Of a stretch of 5,227 nucleotides of DNA, positions 1 through 4,423 are shown one piece after another. Source of the stretch: Actinomycetes bacterium (GTDB lineage: Bacteria; Actinomycetota; Acidimicrobiia; Acidimicrobiales; RAAP-2); NCBI GenBank assembly GCA_021805305.1, contig JAJZFO010000205.1:1-5227 (forward strand), read 5' to 3'. The position numbers and the translations under genes are program-made. Numbering within the stretch: the first letter of the stretch is position 1; each line of letters starts with the position of its first letter. The notes beneath the pieces are model-generated. The model was given only the letters and a program-made list of their open reading frames with translations, was not told where the DNA came from and did no database searches.

Positions 1-1
1 C

Positions 2-481
2 CTGCCGGTGCCTGAAGTACCGGTGCCCGACGGCGCCGCGCTGCGCAGTTTCGTCCCCGGCCACGACGAGAGCGCCTGGCTGGCGCAGAACAACGCGGCG
101 TTCGCCGATCACCCCGAACAGGGCGCGTGGCTGCTCGACGACCTCCAAGAACGCATCCGCGAGCCGTGGTTCGATCCGTCGGGGTTCTTGATCCTGGACA
201 TCGGCGGCCGCATCGCCGCGTCGTGTTGGACGAAGGTGCACGAACTCTACCGTGACCGATTCGGTGAGATTTACGTCATCTCGGTCGACCCCCGGTTCCA
301 GGGTCGCGGCCTGGGCCGCGTCATGCTGTCCCAGGGCCTGGCCTCGCTGCGCCGTCGCGGGGTCCAGCGCGCACTGCTCTTCGTCGACGCCGATAACGCG
401 AGCGCGCAGCGGCTCTACCGGGGCTTCGGCTTCGTCCTGGAGCGTGAGGACCAGTTACTGCAGTTCCGCCGGGGTCAGTGA
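2..481 (+). CDS. mshD: Mycothiol synthase (MshD)-like GNAT acetyltransferase, C-terminal part, 5'-partial
   Basis: The reading frame is open to the left edge, so this is the 3' end of a longer gene; a GTG at position 8 is probably internal. MshD acetylates the cysteine amine of Cys-GlcN-Ins with acetyl-CoA, the last step of mycothiol synthesis, in the cytoplasm. Numbering from the first visible codon, a proline-rich stretch (LPVPEVPVPDG, 1-11) looks like the linker between the two GNAT domains of MshD. MshD-like landmarks follow: AFADHPEQG (33-41), WFDPSGF (56-62), WTKVH (76-80), the acetyl-CoA motif VDPRFQGRGLG (95-105) and VDADNASAQRLYRGFGF (128-144). Full MshD is about 300 residues with two GNAT domains, so the N-terminal half should lie just outside. 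The gene ends in TGA at 479-481, overlapping the end of the opposing transporter gene. Family assignment is by recalled motifs; a single-domain GNAT relative is the main alternative. Confidence 0.85.
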   Translation: MPVPEVPVPDGAALRSFVPGHDESAWLAQNNAAFADHPEQGAWLLDDLQERIREPWFDPSGFLILDIGGRIAASCWTKVHELYRDRFGEIYVISVDPRFQGRGLGRVMLSQGLASLRRRGVQRALLFVDADNASAQRLYRGFGFVLEREDQLLQFRRGQ

Positions 482-1176
482 CTCCCGACGAGTCGACCCA
501 CCCCGAAGGTCACGACGGCGGCGAGTCCCGTGACCGCCACCTGTCGCAGACTCCACTTGAGCACGCCCCGACGCGTAAACAGGCCGATGGCCCCACCCAC
601 GCCCGCCGAGCCGGCGGCGGCGAAGCCGACCGACCACCACACCTCGTTACCGGTCGCCGACCACAGCCAGGGCAGCAGCGGAATGAACGCGCCGGTGGCG
701 AAGGTGAGCAGCGACGACCCCGCGGCCGCCCAGGGCGATCCGGTGGCCGAGGGGTCCACCCCCAACTCCTCGCGCACGTGGGTCTGCAGGGCGAGTTCGG
801 GGTCGCGCATCAAGTCAACGGAGAGCCGGTCCGCCAGATCCGCTTCGATGCCGCGCGCCTTGAACATCTCGCGTAACTCGTAGCGCTCCTGGACCGGGTC
901 GTCCTGCAGGGATTGGCGTTCGACGCCGATCTCGTACTCCAGTAACTCCTTGGTGGCGCGCATCGACAGCCACTCGCCGCTCGCCATCGAGAACCCGCCC
1001 GCGATGAGCGTCGCCACACCCGCGAGACGTACGACGTTATGACCGGGTGAGGCCCCCGCGAACCCGAGGAGAAACGAGGTGTTGGTGACGAGCCCGTCGC
1101 TGATGCCGAAGATCCCCGCCCGGATCCATCCGTCGGAGATTTGACGATGATGCTCTTGGGGTGAATGGTCGGCCAT
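475..1176 (-). CDS. VIT1/CCC1 family Fe2+/Mn2+ transporter
   Basis: This 233-residue membrane protein resembles the vacuolar iron transporter family, which moves Fe2+ or Mn2+ out of the cytosol, usually with proton exchange. The layout fits: TM1 at about 18-40 with GIFGISDGLVTNTSF, containing the family's DG pair (Asp27); TM2 at about 50-71 with GGFSMASGEWLSM (Met64 and Glu68 in the expected metal-path region); a charged cytosolic segment at about 74-140 rich in Glu and Asp (EYEIGVERQ, ELREMF, VREELGVDP), matching the metal-binding helices; then three more hydrophobic segments at about 150-173, 179-200 and 209-230, with glycine-rich packing. The length is normal for bacterial members. The start is ATG read from 1176, with no convincing ribosome-binding site, but a -10-like TAAACT lies 7 nt upstream, suggesting a leaderless mRNA. 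The gene converges on mshD and diverges from the maoC-menG-menF operon. Substrate (iron or manganese) cannot be told from sequence alone. Confidence 0.88.
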   Translation of the reverse strand: MADHSPQEHHRQISDGWIRAGIFGISDGLVTNTSFLLGFAGASPGHNVVRLAGVATLIAGGFSMASGEWLSMRATKELLEYEIGVERQSLQDDPVQERYELREMFKARGIEADLADRLSVDLMRDPELALQTHVREELGVDPSATGSPWAAAGSSLLTFATGAFIPLLPWLWSATGNEVWWSVGFAAAGSAGVGGAIGLFTRRGVLKWSLRQVAVTGLAAVVTFGVGRLVGSH

Positions 1177-1183
1177 GGGTGCC

Positions 1184-1189
1184 AGTTTA
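1184..1189 (-). promoter_or_regulatory. Putative -10 box (TAAACT) of the VIT gene, leaderless type
   Basis: Read on the minus strand, TAAACT fits the TANNNT actinobacterial -10 pattern and is followed by 7 nt and then the ATG at 1176. Transcription would start at or one base before the A of the start codon. This would explain the lack of a Shine-Dalgarno sequence. No good -35 hexamer is visible 16-19 nt upstream. Confidence 0.5.
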
Positions 1190-1205
1190 GGTCCGAAGAC
1201 CCGAC

Positions 1206-1215
1206 ACCCCGGGGT
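1206..1215. repeat. Short perfect palindrome ACCCCGGGGT in the divergent promoter region
   Basis: This 10-bp perfect palindrome lies between the VIT gene and maoC, upstream of both proposed -10 boxes. It could be a half-sized operator, but in DNA this GC-rich a palindrome of that length is easily due to chance. Confidence 0.2.
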
Positions 1216-1227
1216 CGAATTGCCCGG

Positions 1228-1233
1228 TAAGGT
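1228..1233 (+). promoter_or_regulatory. Possible -10 box (TAAGGT) for the maoC-menG-menF operon
   Basis: TAAGGT matches TANNNT and would place the transcription start near 1240, giving a leader of about 10 nt that begins at the GGAGG ribosome-binding site. A -35 element is not evident. The operon has no other obvious promoter in the 73 bp between the divergent genes, but the match is short and this is a tentative call. Confidence 0.3.
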
Positions 1234-1239
1234 GGTCGC

Positions 1240-1244
1240 GGAGG
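1240..1244 (+). promoter_or_regulatory. Shine-Dalgarno GGAGG that decides the TTG start of the MaoC gene
   Basis: GGAGG lies 5 nt (all C) before the TTG at 1250-1252, close to ideal spacing. The alternative ATG at 1175 has no such site, lies inside the divergent VIT start codon region, and would add 25 residues unlike the family N-terminus. This site is the reason for choosing TTG. Confidence 0.75.
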
Positions 1245-1249
1245 CCCCC

Positions 1250-1708
1250 TTGTCACGAAGAATTCACTCTATTGAAGACCTCCGTTCGTTGGTGGGCGAA
1301 GACGTGGGCCCCTCGCAGTGGGTGAACGTGTCGCAACGGATGATCACCGCGTTCGCCGACGCGACGGGTGATCACCAGTGGATCCACGTGGACGAGGCTC
1401 GCGCCGCCCAGGGGCCGTACGGTCGCACCATCGCCCACGGGTACTTGATCCTGTCCCTGATTCCGACTCTCTTGAACGACGTGCTCGTCGTCGATCTACC
1501 GGGCACCCGCCTGAACTACGGCGTCAATCGGGTGCGCTTCATCACGCCGGTGCCCGAGGGCCACGCGATTCGCCTCGGCGTGGTGGTGGCGAGCGTGGAG
1601 GCGGCCGACCGGGGGTGGCACATCGTGCTCGACGCCACCATCGAGCTCCAGGACGCGCTCAAGCCGGCGTGCGTGGCGCAGGTTCTCTACCGGTGGTACG
1701 GCGAATGA
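1250..1708 (+). CDS. MaoC-like (R)-specific enoyl-CoA/ACP hydratase
   Basis: This 152-residue hot-dog-fold protein probably hydrates trans-2-enoyl-CoA (or ACP) to the (R)-3-hydroxyacyl form in the cytoplasm. The hydratase-2 motif is clear in FADATGDHQWIHVDEARA (35-52), with Asp41 and His46 as the predicted catalytic pair, followed by TIAHGYLILSLIP (60-72) and the LNYGVNRVRFITPV segment (88-101), all typical of short single-domain MaoC proteins such as mycobacterial Rv0130. The start is taken as TTG at 1250 because of the GGAGG 5 nt upstream and because homologues, as I recall them, begin near the residues equivalent to RRIHSIEDLRSLVG. A longer frame from ATG 1175 exists but overlaps the divergent VIT start. 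The stop overlaps the menG start (ATGA), so it is co-translated with the menaquinone genes. Its substrate is unknown; a direct role in menaquinone synthesis is not established. Confidence 0.87.
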   Translation: MSRRIHSIEDLRSLVGEDVGPSQWVNVSQRMITAFADATGDHQWIHVDEARAAQGPYGRTIAHGYLILSLIPTLLNDVLVVDLPGTRLNYGVNRVRFITPVPEGHAIRLGVVVASVEAADRGWHIVLDATIELQDALKPACVAQVLYRWYGE

Positions 1709-2397
1709 GTGTCGCGCCCCTACCCACCGGTGAGGAGAAGACCCGGCAGGTCCGCGCCATGTTCGACGCCATCGCCGGCCGTTACGAGTTGGTGAACAAG
1801 ATGATGACCTTCGGCCTCGACGCGCGGTGGCGTCGTCGTGCGGTGGCGGACCTGCGTCTGCCCCCGCAGAGTCTGGTGCTCGACGTCGCGGCCGGTACCG
1901 GCGATTTCACCCGGGAGCTCGAGCGCCACGGTCAGCGAGCCGTGGCCACCGATCTGAGCTACGGCATGTTAAGCGCGGGACGCCAGATGCCGCGACGAGT
2001 GCAGGCGGACGCCTCCGCCCTGCCGTTTCGCACGGGGAGTTTCGACGGTCTGACCTGTGGTTACGCACTGCGCAACTTCACCGACCTCGAGGTGACCCTG
2101 CGCGAGATGGCCCGCGTCGTGCGACCCGGCGGGCGCCTCTCCCTCCTCGAGGTCGCCGAGCCCGAGCGGGGACTCTTGCGCACGGGCTTTCGAATCTGGT
2201 TTCGTCGCGTCGTGCCGTTCATCGGTTCACTGGTTTCGGATCGCGCGGCGTACCACTACCTCCCGCGCTCGACGGCGTACCTGCCCTCGAGCGACGAGAT
2301 CGTGGCGATACTGAACGCGTCGGGATTCAGCGCGGTCAACCACCGGCGCGTCATGGGAGGACTGTCCCAGCAATTCATTGCGACGAGGATCGGTTGA
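1705..2397 (+). CDS. menG: Demethylmenaquinone C-methyltransferase (MenG/UbiE family)
   Basis: This 230-residue protein is a SAM-dependent class I methyltransferase predicted to convert demethylmenaquinone to menaquinone, the last step of the pathway, at the cytoplasmic membrane face. Evidence: the UbiE N-terminal signature region RYELVNKMMTFGLDARWRR (26-44); SAM motif I LDVAAGTGDF (59-68); the acidic TDLS (82-85) after strand 2; DASALPF (102-108); the UbiE family signature GYALRNFTD (119-127); VVRPGGRLSLLEV (138-150); and YHYLPRSTAYLP (183-194). Length is normal for the family. The ATG at 1705 overlaps the preceding TGA by 3 nt, and the gene's TGA shares one base with the menF ATG, so translation is probably coupled throughout. 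It is called MenG rather than UbiE because the neighbour is an isochorismate synthase and the likely host is an actinobacterium, which uses menaquinone. Confidence 0.92.
   Translation: MSVAPLPTGEEKTRQVRAMFDAIAGRYELVNKMMTFGLDARWRRRAVADLRLPPQSLVLDVAAGTGDFTRELERHGQRAVATDLSYGMLSAGRQMPRRVQADASALPFRTGSFDGLTCGYALRNFTDLEVTLREMARVVRPGGRLSLLEVAEPERGLLRTGFRIWFRRVVPFIGSLVSDRAAYHYLPRSTAYLPSSDEIVAILNASGFSAVNHRRVMGGLSQQFIATRIG
2385..2390 (+). promoter_or_regulatory. Shine-Dalgarno GAGGAT before menF, inside the end of menG
   Basis: GAGGAT ends 6 nt before the ATG at 2397 and lies within the last codons of menG. It supports ATG 2397 as the menF start, although the same frame is open far upstream. Confidence 0.6.
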
Positions 2398-3629
2398 TGT
2401 TCGTTCGTCGCCGTATCGAACCGATCACGCCCACGCAACTGCGCACGCTCGGCGCCCGCGGCGGATGGCTTCTCGAGTCACCCGACACCCTGCGCGTCGG
2501 CTGGGGCGGCGTGGCCGCCTCGCTGGCCCTCCCCCACGGGCTGGCCGACCCGTCGGCGCTGCGAGCGCACCTCGGCGCCTTCGACCTACGCGGTGACGCG
2601 GGTCCCGCCGGCAGTGGCGTCGTGGCCATGGGCTCACTCCCGTTCAATCGGGGGGCACCCAGTCGACTCGACGTGCCGCGCGGTCTCATCACGCAGAGCG
2701 CCGAGGGCACCTGGGTCACCGCGCTCGACGACTGGGACGTCCAGCGGGCGATCGAGGGCCAGGTCCCCGCGCTCCAGGAGGTGCAGGTGGCGCGCAGCGT
2801 CACCTATCGACCGTCGCCCGAAGAGTACGCGCACCACGTCGCGGCGGCGGTCGAACTTTTACGCCGCAAGGAGATCGACAAGGTCGTGCTCGCGCGCGCC
2901 GTCATCGGCACGGTGGAGCACCCCATCGATTGCGGCGCGCTCGCGCACCGCCTTCGCGTACGCGAGCCCTCGTGCACCATCTACGCCGCGCCCACGACCG
3001 ACGGTCGTCGCTACGTCGGGGCGAGTCCCGAGCTCCTCGTGCGACGCCTCGGCGAGGACGTGACGTGTCACCCACTCGCCGGTACGATTGCCATTCCTCC
3101 CGACGTCGACCCCGACGACTACCACACCTGGTTGCTGGGCAGCGCGAAGAACCTTCACGAACACAGCGTGTTGATCGATGACGTCGTCACCACGCTCGGA
3201 CGCTTCTACGACGACATCGTCGTCGACGCGACGCCCTCGATCGTGACGTTGCGCACGATCGCGCACCTGGGGACGTGGATCCGTGGCCACCAGAACGATC
3301 CGTCGCTCGCGCCCGACGTGATGGAGTTGCTCAACGCGTTGCACCCCACGGCCGCCGTCGGCGGTATCCCGCGGGTGCCGGCGTACGATCTGCTCCAGCG
3401 CCTGGAACCCTTCGACCGCGGGCACTACGCCGGGCCCGTCGGCTGGGTCGACCAGCACGGTGACGGAGAGTTCTGGATCGGGATCCGCGGCGTCCTCATC
3501 GACGGCGCGGATTTCGAGGCGTGGGCCGGTGCCGGGATCGTCAGCGAGTCCGATCCCATCGCCGAACGCGAGGAGACCCGCGACAAGCTCGCTAGCGTCC
3601 TGAGCTCGGTAGTACTCGATCGGATCTAG
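2397..3629 (+). CDS. menF: Isochorismate synthase (MenF/EntC/DhbC family)
   Basis: This 410-residue enzyme of the chorismate-binding family should convert chorismate to isochorismate with Mg2+, the first committed step to menaquinone. By comparison with EntC the key residues are all present: general base Lys162 in DKVVLAR (161-167), Glu212 in GASPELLV (208-215), Glu255 in KNLHEHS (251-257) and Glu393 in EETRDK (392-397) as metal ligands. Other family blocks are HPLAGT (225-230), LHPTAAVGGIP (315-325), FDRGHYAGPVGW (339-350) and AGAGIVSESDP (377-387). Length is typical for a stand-alone isochorismate synthase; no amidotransferase or lyase gene is adjacent, arguing against anthranilate or aminodeoxychorismate synthase. 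Start ATG 2397 overlaps the menG TGA by one base. Isochorismate could in principle feed a siderophore, but the menG linkage points to menaquinone. The last 38 bp overlap the end of the opposing glycosyltransferase gene. Confidence 0.92.
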   Translation: MFVRRRIEPITPTQLRTLGARGGWLLESPDTLRVGWGGVAASLALPHGLADPSALRAHLGAFDLRGDAGPAGSGVVAMGSLPFNRGAPSRLDVPRGLITQSAEGTWVTALDDWDVQRAIEGQVPALQEVQVARSVTYRPSPEEYAHHVAAAVELLRRKEIDKVVLARAVIGTVEHPIDCGALAHRLRVREPSCTIYAAPTTDGRRYVGASPELLVRRLGEDVTCHPLAGTIAIPPDVDPDDYHTWLLGSAKNLHEHSVLIDDVVTTLGRFYDDIVVDATPSIVTLRTIAHLGTWIRGHQNDPSLAPDVMELLNALHPTAAVGGIPRVPAYDLLQRLEPFDRGHYAGPVGWVDQHGDGEFWIGIRGVLIDGADFEAWAGAGIVSESDPIAEREETRDKLASVLSSVVLDRI

Positions 3630-4338
3630 TCGCGACGAACGGGCGCTGCAGCGCCCACTTGGTGACCAGCCAGAGTGCTTCGTAGACGATGAACGAACTC
3701 ATTTTGGAGTCACCGCGTTCGCGGTCGCTGAAGGTGATGGGCACCTCGGTGATGCTCGCGCCGGCGCGACGGGCCCGATAGGTCATCTCGATTTGAAAAC
3801 CGTACCCGTCGGCGCGCACGTGGTCGTAGCCGATCTTCTCGAGGGCCGAGCGGGAGTAGACACGGTACCCCGCGGTGGCGTCGGCCACGCGCAAGCCCAG
3901 CATGAGCGACGCGTACCGGTTGCCGCCGCGCGACAACAGGCGACGCGAGAGCTTCCATTGGGGAATGTGCCCGCCGGGCACGTAGCGCGATCCAATGACC
4001 ACCTCGTGGCCGCGGGCGGCCTCTAAGAGTTGGGGCAGCGCGTGGGGGTCGTGGGAGAAGTCGCAGTCGATCTCGACGAAGGTGTCGTAGCCCCGCTCGA
4101 GGCCCCACGCGAAGCCGGCGCGGTAGGCCCCACCGAGCCCCCCCTTGCCCTCACGGCGCAGGACGGCGATGTCGTGGAGTTCGTCGGCGCAGCGCTGCGC
4201 GACGCGCGCGGTGCCGTCGGGGCTCGCGTCGTCGACGACGAGGATATGCGCCTCGGGCACGACCACGCTCAGGGCGCGGAGCATCATCTCGATGTTGAGA
4301 ACCTCGTTGTACGTGGGGAGTACCACGAGAAGACGCAT
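3592..4338 (-). CDS. Polyprenol-phosphate mannosyltransferase (Dpm1/Ppm1-type GT2)
   Basis: This 248-residue family 2 glycosyltransferase probably transfers a sugar, most likely mannose from GDP-mannose, to polyprenyl phosphate at the inner membrane face. The product would donate mannose outside the cell for lipoglycans or protein O-mannosylation. Motifs, numbered from ATG 4338: PTYNE (8-12), VVDDASPDGT (34-43), metal-binding DCDFSH (91-96, usually DADxSH), GSRYVPGG (116-123), AGYRVYSR (156-163) and FSDRERGDSKMS (203-214), the typical Dpm1 ending of the catalytic domain. There is no C-terminal membrane domain, so it is of the single-domain type, and no fused Lnt-like domain is seen. A GTG at 4341 directly precedes the ATG; ATG is preferred because a TAGAAT -10 box ends 6 nt before it, placing the transcription start on its A. 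The 3' end overlaps menF by 38 bp in opposite orientation. The sugar could also be glucose or another hexose. Confidence 0.88.
   Translation of the reverse strand: MRLLVVLPTYNEVLNIEMMLRALSVVVPEAHILVVDDASPDGTARVAQRCADELHDIAVLRREGKGGLGGAYRAGFAWGLERGYDTFVEIDCDFSHDPHALPQLLEAARGHEVVIGSRYVPGGHIPQWKLSRRLLSRGGNRYASLMLGLRVADATAGYRVYSRSALEKIGYDHVRADGYGFQIEMTYRARRAGASITEVPITFSDRERGDSKMSSFIVYEALWLVTKWALQRPFVATRSDRVLPSSGR
3641..3656. terminator. Perfect GC-rich palindrome just past menF; possible T-less terminator hairpin
   Basis: GGGCGCTGCAGCGCCC is a 16-bp perfect palindrome starting 11 bp after the menF stop. As RNA it can form a 6-bp G/C stem with a TGCA loop on either strand. No T-run follows in either direction, so it is not a classical intrinsic terminator. 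It also codes for part of the glycosyltransferase C-terminus (the GCG CTG CAG CGC codons), so it may simply be coding sequence. It is the only strong hairpin I noticed near the converging gene ends. Confidence 0.3.
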
Positions 4339-4344
4339 CACTGA

Positions 4345-4350
4345 ATTCTA
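4345..4350 (-). promoter_or_regulatory. -10 box (TAGAAT) of the glycosyltransferase gene, leaderless type
   Basis: Read on the minus strand, TAGAAT differs from TATAAT at one position and is followed by exactly 6 nt and then ATG at 4338, so the predicted transcription start is the A of the start codon. No Shine-Dalgarno sequence is present, as expected for a leaderless message. The -35 region (about 4368-4373) has no clear hexamer. Confidence 0.55.
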
Positions 4351-4361
4351 CTGAGGTGGCG

Positions 4362-4367
4362 TAGACT
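4362..4367 (+). promoter_or_regulatory. Possible -10 box (TAGACT) for the flippase-like membrane protein gene
   Basis: TAGACT matches TANNNT and would start transcription near 4374, giving a leader of about 50 nt. Its -35 region would fall on the start codon and -10 area of the opposing glycosyltransferase gene, so the two promoters would overlap. No good -35 hexamer is seen. Confidence 0.4.
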
Positions 4368-4412
4368 GCTCTCGTCAGTGTCGCTGGTGAGAGCGCCGTA
4401 TTCCGACTCGTT

Positions 4413-4417
4413 GAGAG
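4413..4417 (+). promoter_or_regulatory. Ribosome-binding site GAGAG before the membrane protein gene
   Basis: GAGAG lies 6 nt before the ATG at 4424. It is a partial match to the Shine-Dalgarno consensus and supports this ATG over the in-frame ATG ten codons later (residue 11). Confidence 0.45.
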
Positions 4418-4423
4418 ATTCTT

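Noticed and set aside
810..1256. Minus-strand open frame of 148 codons overlapping the VIT gene in another frame
   Set aside because: The translation is low-complexity Arg/Ser/Pro/Thr with no domain, while the overlapping VIT frame is clearly a membrane transporter.
1260..1265. GAATTC, also found at 4343-4348
   Set aside because: Two copies of a six-base word more than 3 kb apart are not evidence of a repeat or of a cloning junction.
1378..1704. Upstream in-frame extension of menG
   Set aside because: The frame is open back to 1378, but the extra residues are Arg/Pro/Gly-rich and lie within the MaoC gene. The UbiE-like sequence begins right after ATG 1705.
1827..2396. Upstream in-frame extension of menF
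   Set aside because: This part of the frame is antigenic-looking Arg-rich shadow sequence within menG; the ATG at 2397 has a Shine-Dalgarno site and gives the normal family length.
2859..3458. Long minus-strand open frame (199 codons) inside menF
   Set aside because: It is antisense to a gene with all catalytic residues intact. Its translation is rich in Arg, Val, Asp and Gly with no recognisable motif, typical of the shadow frame of a GC-rich gene.
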